A stretch of DNA of 64,000 nucleotides from Actinomyces sp. oral taxon 897 (GCF_002999235.1 NZ_CP027236.1:124001-188000), one strand, 5' to 3'; shown: positions 1 to 7,754, counted from the stretch's first letter. The notes: generated by a model from the letters alone, not told the origin. Program-made: numbers and translations.

Positions 1-157
1 ACAGGGCGATACGGTCCTTGACGCTTCCGGCGGGCTCGAAGGCCTCGACCTTGGCCAGGACGGTGGCCGGGGCGCCGTCGGTGACGCGGTTAATGCGTAC
101 CAGGGGGGTGGAGCCGACGAGCTCGGTGACGTCGGCGGCGATCGGGGGGTGTGCCAT
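1..157 (-). CDS. cysK: Cysteine synthase A, N-terminal part (cut by window edge)
   Basis: O-acetylserine sulfhydrylase: the PLP enzyme that makes cysteine from O-acetylserine and sulfide in the cytoplasm. Only the first 52 codons are inside the window. They read through an [13 protein letters not shown] segment and then [11 protein letters not shown], the family signature in which the lysine (residue 47) forms the Schiff base with PLP. The ATG is at 157-155; the sequence just upstream has no strong ribosome site, but this start gives the normal family N-terminus. A cysteine-rich leader peptide (376-429) precedes it on the same strand, which suggests control by cysteine supply. CysK rather than CysM or cystathionine beta-synthase is judged from the N-terminus only. 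Confidence 0.9.
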   Translation of the reverse strand, partial: MAHPPIAADVTELVGSTPLVRINRVTDGAPATVLAKVEAFEPAGSVKDRIAL

Positions 158-330
158 GGTGGTGTCCTAACGGTGGTGGGGGTGCTGTCGGTGGCAGGGG
201 TAGCTCACGGTGACGGGGCAGGGCCCCGGGTGTGCGGGGGCTCGGGTCGCGACCGAGGGGGTAGGGGGCACCGGGTGCGCAGGGACCTGGGAGCGTGCTC
301 AGGGCCTTAGGGGGACGGTGCCGTGGCGCC

Positions 331-356
331 GGGCGGACGCGCTGCGACGCGCGCCC
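331..356 (-). promoter_or_regulatory. GC-rich hairpin between the Cys leader peptide and cysK
   Basis: Arms GGGCG (331-335) and CGCG (338-341) pair with CGCG (348-351) and CGCCC (352-356) around a 6-nt loop, with a 2-nt bulge. It lies 19 nt after the stop codon of the leader peptide, where an attenuator or an anti-RBS structure would be expected. No T-run follows, so classic intrinsic termination is not shown. Confidence 0.3.
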
Positions 357-375
357 AGGATCATGGCCTGGCGCC

Positions 376-429
376 CTACCGACACAGGCAGGAACAGGGC
401 ATCTCACGCATGACGGTCATGGTCGCCAT
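376..429 (-). CDS. Cysteine-rich leader peptide (17 aa) upstream of cysK
   Basis: A short frame from ATG 429-427 to TAG 378-376 encodes MATMTVMREMPCSCLCR. Three of its last six residues are cysteine (CSCLC), and it ends directly before the stop. A very strong Shine-Dalgarno (AGGAGAGGAG) sits just upstream of the ATG, which argues for real translation. It lies about 220 nt upstream of cysK on the same strand, with a GC-rich hairpin just past its stop. Cysteine-codon-rich uORFs in front of sulfur genes are known in mycobacteria and other actinobacteria, where ribosome stalling at Cys codons controls the downstream operon. The role here is inferred from position and composition. Confidence 0.6.
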   Translation of the reverse strand: MATMTVMREMPCSCLCR

Positions 430-479
430 GGGGTGCTCCTCTCCTGCGGGGCGGCGCCGGTGGCGCCGCGCTTAGGAGG

Positions 480-510
480 ACCCTACCTGCCCGGGGCGGT
501 GGTCCGTCAA
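480..510 (-). promoter_or_regulatory. Possible promoter of the leader peptide-cysK transcript
   Basis: On the minus strand TTGACG (510-505) is followed after 19 nt by TAGGGT (485-480), about 50 nt upstream of the leader-peptide start. The spacing is longer than the usual 17 nt, so this is only a candidate. The rest of the gap from 430 to 716 shows no gene; an inverted repeat GTCCTT/AAGGAC at 541-564 could help end yigZ transcription. Confidence 0.3.
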
Positions 511-716
511 GTCGAGACCGTCCCGTCCTCTACCGGAACGGTCCTTGGGCCCGTCGTTAAGGACGGGGTGCTCAGGGCTCCCCTCGGGGCGCGGACCGGG
601 GGGGCGTGCGGTTGCCCTAAGTGGCCTCTCGTCCGTCTGCCGCCCCGGGCCCCGCCCGCGTCCTGCCGCGAGGATCCCGGGCGCGGACGCCTCCGGGGCG
701 GTCGTCCCCTCCGCGG

Positions 717-1409
717 CTACCGCGGGACGGGCAGCTCGGTCAGGCGGCTCCCGGCCGCCTCCAGGAGCGCTGTACCCCCTGTGAGGGAGGAGACGATCTC
801 GGGCAGGGCGCCGCCGTCGTCCTGCGTGGTGGTCAGGGTCAGGACGGCATGGGTGGGGCCCCAGACGGTCTCCTCCACACTGGCCGGGCAGGGCCCCTGC
901 GTCCCGGCGCACAGGCGGCGCAGCTCGGACTCCAGGCGTCCGGCCTGGGCCACGGGTACGCGCAGGTCCCACAGGAAGCGGGTGGCCAGCCTCACGCGCC
1001 GGGCGGCCGCCAGTACCTGGGAGGTGGCCTGGGAGTAGGCGCGTACCAGACCGCCCGTGCCCAGCAGGACGCCGCCGAAGTAACGGGTCACGACCACGGT
1101 GGCGCCTACCAGGGTGCTGGCGCGCAGGACCTCCAGCATGGGCTGGCCCGCGGTACCGGCGGGCTCCCCGTCGTCGCTGGAACGCTCCGTGGTCGGGGCG
1201 CCCAGACCGCCGGGCCCGGGGACGACCAGGGCCGAGCAGTGGTGGCGGGCGTCGGGGTAGGCGGCGCGGACGGAGGTGATAAAGGCGCGGGCGTCCTGCT
1301 CGGTGTCGGTCCGGGCGGCGCGGGCCAGGAAGCGCGAGCGCCTGACCTCCAGCTCGGTCTCAGGCTGCTCGCCGGGGGCCAGGGTGAGGACGGTGGGGGA
1401 GGTGGCCAT
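717..1409 (-). CDS. yigZ: IMPACT / YigZ (UPF0029) family protein
   Basis: A 230-residue protein with the two-domain IMPACT/YigZ layout. The N-terminal UPF0029 domain carries RSRFLARAARTDTEQDARAF, a DARHHCSALVV segment, the SSDDGEPAGTAGQPML motif and VVVTRYFGGVLLGTGGLVRAYS, which are the family's most conserved stretches. A C-terminal DUF1949-like ferredoxin-fold domain fills roughly residues 140-230. Members are cytosolic; the eukaryotic homologue binds the Gcn1 system, but the bacterial molecular role is not settled. It is transcribed away from rpmF and toward cysK. The length is typical of the family. The gene symbol follows the E. coli homologue. Confidence 0.88.
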   Translation of the reverse strand: MATSPTVLTLAPGEQPETELEVRRSRFLARAARTDTEQDARAFITSVRAAYPDARHHCSALVVPGPGGLGAPTTERSSDDGEPAGTAGQPMLEVLRASTLVGATVVVTRYFGGVLLGTGGLVRAYSQATSQVLAAARRVRLATRFLWDLRVPVAQAGRLESELRRLCAGTQGPCPASVEETVWGPTHAVLTLTTTQDDGGALPEIVSSLTGGTALLEAAGSRLTELPVPR

Positions 1410-1532
1410 GGGCCGATCGTCGCAGATCCTAGGCCGTGCTCGTCACAGATGAGGGGAGGGATCTCACACGGCGGGAGGCGGTGGGGGCTGGCACCGGGCT
1501 GGTAGGAGCCGTTAAGGTGTCCTCTGGTCCAG

Positions 1533-1561
1533 TTTCCGAGGGATCGGACGATCCAGATACT
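1533..1561 (+). promoter_or_regulatory. Candidate promoter of rpmF
   Basis: TTTCCG (1533-1538) and GATACT (1556-1561) are separated by exactly 17 nt and lie 17 nt upstream of the rpmF ATG. Transcription starting near 1568 would leave a leader of about 10 nt containing the GAGAGGAG ribosome site. Confidence 0.4.
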
Positions 1562-1578
1562 TTGAGAGGAGCGGGTTC

Positions 1579-1743
1579 ATGGCAGTCCCGAAGCGGAAGA
1601 TGTCCCGCAGCAACACCCGCAAACGTCGTTCGCAGTGGAGGGCCCAGCTGACCGAGCTCAACACCGTGCGCGTCAGGGGCCGGGAGATCACCGTCCCCCG
1701 TCGTCTGGTCCGCGCCTACAAGGAGGGCCTCCTGGAGTTCTGA
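1579..1743 (+). CDS. rpmF: 50S ribosomal protein L32, zinc-free form
   Basis: A 54-residue basic protein that begins [20 protein letters not shown], the conserved N-terminus of L32 of the large ribosomal subunit. It contains no cysteine at all, so it lacks the CxxC zinc ribbon found in many L32 proteins; the C-terminal [17 protein letters not shown] resembles the zinc-independent actinobacterial type. The ATG is preceded by GAGAGGAG at good spacing. Two tRNA genes follow on the same strand within 160 bp. Confidence 0.95.
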   Translation: MAVPKRKMSRSNTRKRRSQWRAQLTELNTVRVRGREITVPRRLVRAYKEGLLEF

Positions 1744-1778
1744 GACCACCACGACAGGGGGCGGCGCCCTCTGCCACT

Positions 1779-1849
1779 GCGGGTGTAGCTCAATGGTAGA
1801 GCCTCTGCCTTCCAAGCAGATTGCGCGGGTTCGATTCCCGTCACCCGCT
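1779..1849 (+). tRNA. tRNA-Gly (anticodon TCC)
   Basis: 71 nt without encoded CCA. The acceptor stem GCGGGTG pairs with CACCCGC; the anticodon stem-loop is CTGCC-TTCCAAG-type with anticodon TCC; the T-loop GGTTCGATTCCC is canonical; the discriminator base is T, usual for glycine tRNAs. Confidence 0.97.
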
Positions 1850-1898
1850 CTGAGCAGCCCAGGGCCACCGGGTGTCCTGGTGGTCCTGGGTGCCTATA

Positions 1899-1972
1899 CG
1901 GGGTGTGGCGTAGCTTGGTAGCGCGCCTGCTTTGGGAGCAGGAGATCGTGGGTTCAAATCCCGCCACCCCGA
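1899..1972 (+). tRNA. tRNA-Pro (anticodon TGG)
   Basis: 74 nt without encoded CCA. The acceptor stem CGGGGTG pairs with CACCCCG, the discriminator is A, the anticodon loop TTTGGGA gives TGG, and the T-arm GGGTTCAAATCCC is canonical. The C1-G72 pair is the expected proline identity feature. Confidence 0.97.
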
Positions 1973-2083
1973 CTGCTTTACACGCTTGCCCGGATAAACC
2001 CGGTCACCGGCTGCGCAGCTGACTAATACGGACGGCTCAGATGCGTGCCACGTCAGTGGTTTGCGACGGCGCGGACCAGCCCC

Positions 2084-2284
2084 TCAGCCTTGGGCCTGTC
2101 TGGCCTGTGCCCGCTCGGCCCGTGCCCGCTCAATCCGGCGGGCCTCGGCGTTGCGGGCGACCGAGATAATGGTTTCCTCCTTAGTCGCGGGGATGCGATC
2201 CGGCCGACCGCAAACGGGCCAGTTGCTCAGTTCCTCGTCGCGGGCGCAACAGGCCGATCCGGTGGCTGACGGGACTGGGACCAC
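2084..2284 (-). CDS. Possible small protein, unrecognised (doubtful)
   Basis: An open frame of up to 66 codons (GTG start) whose C-terminal half is a highly charged Ala/Arg/Glu helix (NAEARRIERARAERAQARQAQ). I do not recognise it. A near-perfect Shine-Dalgarno AAGGAGGAAACC lies inside the frame and points at an ATT codon rather than ATG or GTG; starting there would give only a 27-residue peptide. Codon use is less GC-biased at third positions than in neighbouring genes. It could be a small real gene, a decayed one, or chance. The rest of 1973-2454 holds nothing else I can support. Confidence 0.22.
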   Translation of the reverse strand: MVPVPSATGSACCARDEELSNWPVCGRPDRIPATKEETIISVARNAEARRIERARAERAQARQAQG

Positions 2285-2454
2285 TGTGACCCGTACGTGA
2301 GTCTACTCCTCTGTCTGCTAAGGGCTTTTCATTGGTGTCGGTAGCAGGGGCGAGTATGGGGCGCACCAGCCCACCGCGCCCCCGTCCCGCCAGGCCGTCC
2401 GCGACCTGGCGGAGGCGCACCACGTGGAACAGTCAGCACCTCCTGGGAGGAACC

Positions 2455-2679
2455 GTGACCTGCCCCTGCCCCACCCCGTCCAAGGTCGGTTATGCCAACC
2501 GCGAGCAGGCCCAGGCGGCCCTGCGGCGACTGAGACGGAGCGCCCGGGTCGCTCAGCGCCGGGGGCGGCGGGGCCGGCGTTTCCCCAGCCTCCCGGTGCG
2601 TGCCTACCAGTGCCCCTGTGGTTCCTGGCACCTGACCCGCAAGCCCCTGTCCCGCGAGGAGGTGGCCCGCTCGTCGTAG
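2455..2679 (+). CDS. Small conserved hypothetical protein with CxC and CPCGxWHLT motifs
   Basis: 74 residues from the GTG at 2455, which has GGGAGGAACC directly upstream; a longer reading from 2332 is possible but has no ribosome site. The protein starts with CPCPTPSKVGYANREQAQAALRR, has an Arg-rich middle, and ends with RAYQCPCGSWHLTRKP. This pattern (two Cys at the front, CPCGxWHLT at the back) is familiar from small actinobacterial and phage proteins and looks like a minimal zinc ribbon. Function is unknown; nucleic-acid binding is a guess from the basic middle. It lies between the tRNA genes and tig on the same strand. Confidence 0.7.
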   Translation: MTCPCPTPSKVGYANREQAQAALRRLRRSARVAQRRGRRGRRFPSLPVRAYQCPCGSWHLTRKPLSREEVARSS

Positions 2680-3019
2680 GGCTGAGGCTGTGGTGGACCA
2701 GTGCGCCCTGGCCCGCTCGTAGCCGATGTCAATGGGGCTGGCGCGATCAGTCGGCCCCGGCGCGAGCCAGCCACGGGCGCGGGGAGTCCGCCGCAGGCCA
2801 CAGGCCTGTCCCGTACCGAGGCCGAGCCGGCCCCGGGTGCAGGGAGGCCGCCGACACGGTACGGCGCACCACCGGGCGACCGCTCCCCAGGGCGTCAGGT
2901 CTCGAGGTTCGCGCCCTGCGCCGCGGATGCCATAGGATGCGGGAGATCGGCGCCGGCGCGGCGTCCGCCGGACCCCGGCGTCCATCACCCACCACTTCCA
3001 CCACTTCGGAGTAAGCCCC
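2680..3019 (+). promoter_or_regulatory. Non-coding stretch with probable tig promoter
   Basis: No gene is supported here. A TAGGAT at 2933-2938 could be the -10 element for tig, but no clear -35 box accompanies it. An HxH-rich short frame directly before tig has no start signal. Confidence 0.3.
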
Positions 3020-4567
3020 GTGAAGAGCACTGTCGAGAACCTTGACCCCGCGCGCATTAAGCTGACCGTGGAGGTCCCCTACGAGGAGCTCAAGCCGAGC
3101 CTCGACGCCGCCTACAAGGAGATCGGCTCCCAGGTCCAGGTCCCCGGCTTCCGCAGGGGTCACGTCCCCGCCCCGGTGATCGACCAGCGTGTCGGCCGCG
3201 CCGCGGTGATCCAGGAGGCCGTGAACAAGGCTCTTCCGGACTTCTACCGGCAGGCCGTCACCGAGGCCGGGCGTGTCCCCCTGATGCAGCCTGAGGTCGA
3301 GATCACCGACCTGCCCAATGTCACCGGACCCCAGGGCGGCCAGTTCGTCTTCAACGCCGAGGTCACCGTCCGTCCCCTTGTCGACCTCCCTGAGCTGGAG
3401 AACCTGTCGGTCTCCGTGTCCTCCGTCACGGTCGACGAGACGGACGTGGACGACGAGGTCGACACCCTGCGCATGCGCTTCGGGTCACTGCACCCCGTGG
3501 TGCGCGAGGTCCGCCTCGGGGACTTCGTCACCCTCGACCTCAGGGCCGTCATTGACGACGAGGAGGTCGACTCCGCCTCAGGGGTCTCCTACGAGGTGCT
3601 CGGTACGGACAGCATGCTCAAGGGCATGGACGCCGTCCTCCTGGACATGCAGATCGACGAGTCCGCCACCTTCACCACCCACCTGGCCGGGGGCGAGCAC
3701 GAGGGGGAGGAGGCTGAGGTCACGGTCACTGTCACCGCCGTCAAGGAGCGCGAGCTGCCCGAGGTCGACGAGGAGTTCGTCCAGATGGCCTCCGAGTTCG
3801 ACACCGTGGACGAGCTCCGTGAGGACCTGCGTCGCCAGGTCATTGAGCGGAGGAACGCCGACCAGGCCATCGAGGCCCGTGACGCCCTCCTGGAGGTGCT
3901 GCGCCAGGCCGTCGAGGTGGAGGCCCCTGCGGCCCTGGTCGACGAGGAGGTCAAGCACCACCTGTCCGCCGAGGGCAAGGACGGCGACGAGGAGCACGCC
4001 AAGGAGATCCGCGAGGACGTCGCCTCGACGGTGCGTGACCAGATTATCCTCGACGTCCTCGCTGAGAGCCTGGAGGTCAAGGTCAACCAGGACGAGCTCA
4101 TCGACTTCCTGGTCCAGACCGCCCAGCAGTACGGCATGGAGCCCATGAAGTTCATTGAGGGCGCCCAGAAGGCCGGCCAGATCCCCGCCTTCGTCGCCGA
4201 GATCGCCCGCAACAAGTCCCTGGCCATGGCCCTGCGCCACGTCGAGGTCAAGGACTCCGACGGCCAGGTCCTGGACCTGACCGAGTTCATCGGCTCCGAC
4301 GAGCTCGACGCCGCCGCTGGCGCCCACCAGTCCACGCCCGCCGAGGCCGCGCCGGACCAGCCCGCGCCCGACGAGGCCAATGAGTTCACCGTGGACGCCG
4401 AGTTCGCGGAGTCCGCCGAGTCGGCCGACAGCGCTGAGTCTGCCGAGTCGGCCCAGAGCGCTGAGTCTGCCGAGTCGGCCGACAGCGCTGAGTCTGCCGA
4501 GTCGGCCCAGAGTGCCGAGTCCGCTGAGTCGGCTGACAGCGCCGCTTCCGCCGCGAGCGCCGAGTGA
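3020..4567 (+). CDS. tig: Trigger factor with acidic-serine repeat tail
   Basis: Ribosome-bound chaperone and peptidyl-prolyl isomerase that meets nascent chains at the exit tunnel. The N-terminal domain (about 1-130) carries the ribosome-docking loop VPGFRRGHVP; the FKBP-type PPIase domain spans about 150-245; the C-terminal helical domain follows to about 430. GTG start with GGAG upstream. The protein is 515 residues, about 60 longer than most trigger factors, because residues after about 455 are a low-complexity tail of ES/AES/ADS/AQS units encoded by a 54-bp DNA super-repeat (about 4408-4560). It is placed before the clpP1P2X genes, as in many actinobacteria, but here the metal-linked ABC operon intervenes on the other strand. 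Confidence 0.97.
   Translation: MKSTVENLDPARIKLTVEVPYEELKPSLDAAYKEIGSQVQVPGFRRGHVPAPVIDQRVGRAAVIQEAVNKALPDFYRQAVTEAGRVPLMQPEVEITDLPNVTGPQGGQFVFNAEVTVRPLVDLPELENLSVSVSSVTVDETDVDDEVDTLRMRFGSLHPVVREVRLGDFVTLDLRAVIDDEEVDSASGVSYEVLGTDSMLKGMDAVLLDMQIDESATFTTHLAGGEHEGEEAEVTVTVTAVKERELPEVDEEFVQMASEFDTVDELREDLRRQVIERRNADQAIEARDALLEVLRQAVEVEAPAALVDEEVKHHLSAEGKDGDEEHAKEIREDVASTVRDQIILDVLAESLEVKVNQDELIDFLVQTAQQYGMEPMKFIEGAQKAGQIPAFVAEIARNKSLAMALRHVEVKDSDGQVLDLTEFIGSDELDAAAGAHQSTPAEAAPDQPAPDEANEFTVDAEFAESAESADSAESAESAQSAESAESADSAESAESAQSAESAESADSAASAASAE
4408..4560 (+). repeat. Tandem repeat in the 3' end of tig
   Basis: Units of about 27 bp (GCCGAGTCGGCC followed by GACAGC or CAGAGC and GCTGAGTCT) alternate to give a 54-bp super-period. 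They encode the acidic-serine tail of trigger factor and could change copy number by slippage without breaking the frame, because the unit length is a multiple of three. Confidence 0.85.
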
Positions 4568-4628
4568 GCCGGGTCCGCTGAGCGCCCGCGCGCCTCGGCC
4601 CCTCACCCGTCGTCCACTCAATAGTGTC

Positions 4629-4660
4629 GGGCCCCGCACCGTCTTGCCGGTGCGGGGCCC
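4629..4660 (+). terminator. Terminator after tig
   Basis: A perfect 13-bp stem GGGCCCCGCACCG / CGGTGCGGGGCCC with a 6-nt loop TCTTGC, 60 bp past the tig stop, followed by CTGTCTTG. It can also stop transcription from the opposite strand. Confidence 0.85.
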
Positions 4661-4758
4661 CTGTCTTGCGAGGCTTGCTGCCCTGGCCCAGGGCAAGCGC
4701 CCCACGGCAGCGGGGCGGAGAGGCCGTGCTGGTCCCCCTCCGCCCCGCCGGCTGGCCC

Positions 4759-5121
4759 TCAGCCCTGGTGGGCGCCGACGGCGTCGTTGTCCACGTTCAC
4801 CATGACCAGCTGCATGCGGCAGGCGGTGACCGCGGTCAGGGCGTGGCGGTCGTTCGGCGCCAGGTAGATGACGTCGCCAGCTCCCATGCGCTCGGTGCGC
4901 TCGCCGATGGAGAAGTCCATCTCGCCCTCCAGGAGGGTGACCACGACGGCCCGGGGAGAGGCGTGCTCGGTGAGCTGCTGCCCGGCGTCGAAGGTGAAGA
5001 GGACGGTGCGCAGCACGTCGTTGTTGACCACGACGCGCGAGGTCGTGGCCTCCTCGCTAATAGGTAGGGCCTCGTTCAGGCCCAGGCAGAAGAGAGACTC
5101 GGTGACAGGGGTCACAGACAT
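4759..5121 (-). CDS. Cupin-domain protein
   Basis: A 120-residue single-domain cupin. The central part reads TFDAGQQLTEHASPRAVVVTLLEGEMDFSIG and then MGAGDVIYLAPNDRHAL, matching the two cupin motifs with metal-binding His, Glu and His. The ATG at 5121 is chosen because AAAGGA sits 6 nt upstream; an ATG five codons earlier lacks one. It is the last gene of a minus-strand operon with a methyltransferase and an ABC importer, 70 bp after the permease. Small cupins of this kind often bind a metal or act as sensors or isomerases; the substrate is not evident. Confidence 0.8.
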   Translation of the reverse strand: MSVTPVTESLFCLGLNEALPISEEATTSRVVVNNDVLRTVLFTFDAGQQLTEHASPRAVVVTLLEGEMDFSIGERTERMGAGDVIYLAPNDRHALTAVTACRMQLVMVNVDNDAVGAHQG

Positions 5122-5191
5122 AGTGGTTCCTTTCAATGATGTATGTGTGCTTCAGGCATGGTGCAGATTGTCTGACGTGTTCTCGGAGATG

Positions 5192-5962
5192 CTAGCGCCA
5201 GGGACGGGCCAGCCGACGCCTCAGCGGTCCCAGGACGCACAGCTCCAGGACGAGCGTGAGCGCCGCCATGACCACGGACAGGGCGAACACGTCGTCGGTG
5301 TCCAGGTTGGTCCGCGCCCGCTGGACCATGGCGCCCAGGCCCGTGGTGGTGCTCAGCAGCTCGGACATGACGGTGACCCGCACGCTCTGGCCCACGGCCA
5401 CGGTCAGGGCCGAGAGTACCGGTGGGGCGACGGCAGGCAGGATGATCCGGCGCACCGTCCAGGACCGGCCCCTGGCGAACACCCGCGCCATCTCCAGCAG
5501 GTCGGCGTCCACACCGGCCACGGCGTCGCGCACGGTGGTGGTCAGCAGCGGCAGGGTCACCAGGGCCACCACCAGGACCACGACCTCGGCGGTGGGGCCG
5601 AGCCAGACCATGCCGACCACCACGATGACGATCGGCGGCACGGACAGGAGCACCTGCACCCAGGAGTCCAGCAGCTCACGCAGCCACGTCCAGGTGCCCA
5701 TGGCCCAGCCCAGCGGCAGTCCGACCAGGCACGACAGTCCCAGGCCGGTGGCGCCGCGCCCTATGGTCAGCACCAGGGCGTCACCCAGGCGCCCCCGGCC
5801 AGCCAGGTCGAGCAGCGCGGCCCAGGTGGCCTGGGGGCTGGGCAGCACGTAGGCGGGCTGGGAGCGGGCCACCAGGTGCCAGACGAGGACCGCCAGGGCG
5901 ATGCCCGCCCACCACAGGGCGACGGCGCGCAGCCGCTGGGTGCGGGACCGCGGCTCGTGCAT
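5192..5962 (-). CDS. ABC transporter permease, SsuC/TauC type
   Basis: 256 residues with about six membrane helices and the BPD-transp-1 EAA-type loop EMARVFARGRSWTVRRIILPAVAPPVLSALTVAVGQS. The family (SsuC, TauC, NrtB, ThiX) moves sulfonates, nitrate, bicarbonate or pyrimidine precursors through the membrane with a lipoprotein receptor. Its ATG at 5962 overlaps the TAA of the binding-protein gene by one base (TAATG), so the two are translationally coupled. The true substrate cannot be read from the sequence; operon partners suggest a metal-linked or methylated compound (inference). Confidence 0.85.
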   Translation of the reverse strand: MHEPRSRTQRLRAVALWWAGIALAVLVWHLVARSQPAYVLPSPQATWAALLDLAGRGRLGDALVLTIGRGATGLGLSCLVGLPLGWAMGTWTWLRELLDSWVQVLLSVPPIVIVVVGMVWLGPTAEVVVLVVALVTLPLLTTTVRDAVAGVDADLLEMARVFARGRSWTVRRIILPAVAPPVLSALTVAVGQSVRVTVMSELLSTTTGLGAMVQRARTNLDTDDVFALSVVMAALTLVLELCVLGPLRRRLARPWR

Positions 5963-7011
5963 TAGCGCGGGTCGGCGACGTAGAAGTCCTTCGCCGGCAG
6001 GGACCCTCCGATAATGTCGGGGCTGAGGGTGGACAGCCTGGTGTAGAAGTCCTCCAGGTCGCCCTGGGCCGCGGCGGCGGGGACGATCTCCAGCTGGAGG
6101 CGGGGGATGACCTCCTTGACCACCGGCACCGGCACGTTGTTGGCCTCCGAGATCGCCTGCACCGTGGCGTCGGGCATGGCGTTGACGTCGGCCACGGCGG
6201 CCTCCAGCTCGTTCAGGACGGCGCCCACGAGCTCGGGGTGGGAGTCGGTCAGGCTCTGGGGCATGACCAGGCCCGCCATGGGGAAGCGGGCCTTGCCGCC
6301 GGTGACCTCGGCCCACAGCTCCTGGAGGTTGACCGTGCGCTCCAGGGCCCTGCCCTGCTGCTTGGCCTTGGCCAGGGAGGCGCTGGCGGCGTGCTCGGGC
6401 AGGACGGCGTACTCGACCTCCCCGGCCATCAGGGCGCTGAGCGCCTCCTGGCCCTCGGTGTAGGGCGTGATGGTCAGGTCGGTGTCGGCGTTCCACCCCT
6501 TCTGCCCGAGCAGGTAGCGGAAGACCAGGTCGGGCATGTTATTGGGCATGGGCACGCCTACGGTCTTGCCGCGCAGCGCCTCCAGGCCCTGGGCGGAGGA
6601 GCCGGCGGGGCCGATGACGTAGAGCATGCCCCACACCTGCATGGCGACCAGGCGCAGCGGCACGCCCTTGTTGAACAGGTTGGCCGCCACGTAGGAGGGG
6701 GTCGCCGCCAGGTCCGTCTCGCCGTTGACGAGCAGGGACTTGAGCACGTCGGCACTGGCCCAGTTGTCCTTCTTGACCTGCCCGACGACGGCGTCGAGGT
6801 TGCCGTAGGTGCCGAAGGAGGTCATGGGGGCGGCGTAGGCCAGGGTGGTGGGGGTGTGCACACGCAGGACGTCGAGGACCTTGGCCCCGGAGGCCTCGGT
6901 GGAGGGGTCCGCGCTGCCGGATCCGGACGGGGAGTCCGACGAGCAGGCGGCCAGGGCCCCCGGGGTCAGCAGGCCGAGCCCGGCCAGGGCCAGGAGGGAG
7001 CGGCGCTTCAT
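5962..7011 (-). CDS. ABC transporter substrate-binding lipoprotein, NMT1/TauA-like
   Basis: 349 residues. A lipoprotein signal peptide (KRRSLLALAGLGLLTPGALAAC) has its lipobox LAAC with cysteine 23, so the protein is predicted to be anchored on the outer face of the membrane. The rest has the two-lobe NMT1/THI5/SsuA-like fold: LRVHTPTTLAYAAPMTSFG at the front, then LRGKTVGVPMPNNMPDLVFRYLLGQKGW, a typical hinge segment, and YAVLPEHAASAS. GAAAGGA lies upstream of the ATG. It is the receptor of the ABC importer encoded on both sides. Ligand not known; aromatic, sulfonate or pyrimidine-like ligands are common in this family. Confidence 0.87.
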   Translation of the reverse strand: MKRRSLLALAGLGLLTPGALAACSSDSPSGSGSADPSTEASGAKVLDVLRVHTPTTLAYAAPMTSFGTYGNLDAVVGQVKKDNWASADVLKSLLVNGETDLAATPSYVAANLFNKGVPLRLVAMQVWGMLYVIGPAGSSAQGLEALRGKTVGVPMPNNMPDLVFRYLLGQKGWNADTDLTITPYTEGQEALSALMAGEVEYAVLPEHAASASLAKAKQQGRALERTVNLQELWAEVTGGKARFPMAGLVMPQSLTDSHPELVGAVLNELEAAVADVNAMPDATVQAISEANNVPVPVVKEVIPRLQLEIVPAAAAQGDLEDFYTRLSTLSPDIIGGSLPAKDFYVADPR

Positions 7012-7118
7012 GGTGTGTTTCCTTTCGCGAGGTGGTGCCGGTTGGCGGTAGACGGTGGTCGGGTGGGTGGTGAGGGCAGGGGGCGGCCGGGGCCGCGGGG
7101 AGGCGGGGATTCAAGGAC

Positions 7119-7754
7119 TCAGGTGTCCAGGTGCCAGGTGCCGGGCGGGCCGTCCAGGTGCAGGTGGAGGTGGGAGACCTCCTCGGCCTCCTGCGGGTCG
7201 TGCGTGACCCACACGGTCACCACGTCCTGGTCGGCCAGGAGCGCCATGAGGTCGGCCCGCAGGGAGGCGGCCAGGGGCCGGTCCAGGGCGGAGAAGGGCT
7301 CGTCCACCAGCAGCAGGGTGGGTGAGGCGGCCAGTGCCCGGGCAATGGCCACCCTCTGACGCATGCCGCCGGACAGGCGCGCCGGGGGCAGGTGGCCCGC
7401 CGAGGCCAGGCCCACCCGCTCCAGCCACTGCACGGCCGCCAGGTCCGGGGCGGGGCCGTCCACAATGAGGGAGATATTGCGGTGCGCGGAGTACCAGGGC
7501 AGCAGCCGGGGCTCCTGGAACACCTGGGACAGGCGGCCGTCGGGGCGCCTGACGCTGCCGGCGTCGGTGGGTGACAGGCCGGAGACGGCGCGCAGGAGCG
7601 TGGTCTTGCCCGCGCCGGAGGGGCCGGTGACGGCCAGGGTCTGGCCGGGACGGACCGTGAGCGACAGGTCCTCCACCAGGGTCAGGCCGCGGCGCACCAT
7701 GGTGACGTGGTCCAGGACCAGGTCGGTGGCGGCCTCCGGGGGCGGGGCGCTCAT
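7119..7754 (-). CDS. ABC transporter ATP-binding protein, SsuB/TauB type
   Basis: 211 residues. Walker A GPSGAGKTTLL (about 45), Q-loop QVFQEPRLLPW, signature LSGGMRQRVAIARAL, Walker B LLLVDEPFSALD and the H-loop VTHDPQEAEEV are all intact, so it should be an active ATPase. The EPRLLPW segment after the Q-loop is typical of the nitrate/sulfonate/taurine importer group. Its ATG (7754) overlaps the end of the methyltransferase gene by 4 bp (ATGA), placing both in one operon. About 107 bp separate it from the binding protein. Confidence 0.88.
   Translation of the reverse strand: MSAPPPEAATDLVLDHVTMVRRGLTLVEDLSLTVRPGQTLAVTGPSGAGKTTLLRAVSGLSPTDAGSVRRPDGRLSQVFQEPRLLPWYSAHRNISLIVDGPAPDLAAVQWLERVGLASAGHLPPARLSGGMRQRVAIARALAASPTLLLVDEPFSALDRPLAASLRADLMALLADQDVVTVWVTHDPQEAEEVSHLHLHLDGPPGTWHLDT

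Noticed and set aside
2332..2454. An N-terminal extension of the small CxC protein
   Set aside because: The extension has no ribosome site and unrelated composition; GTG 2455 has a clear GGGAGGA site and starts directly before the conserved Cys motif.
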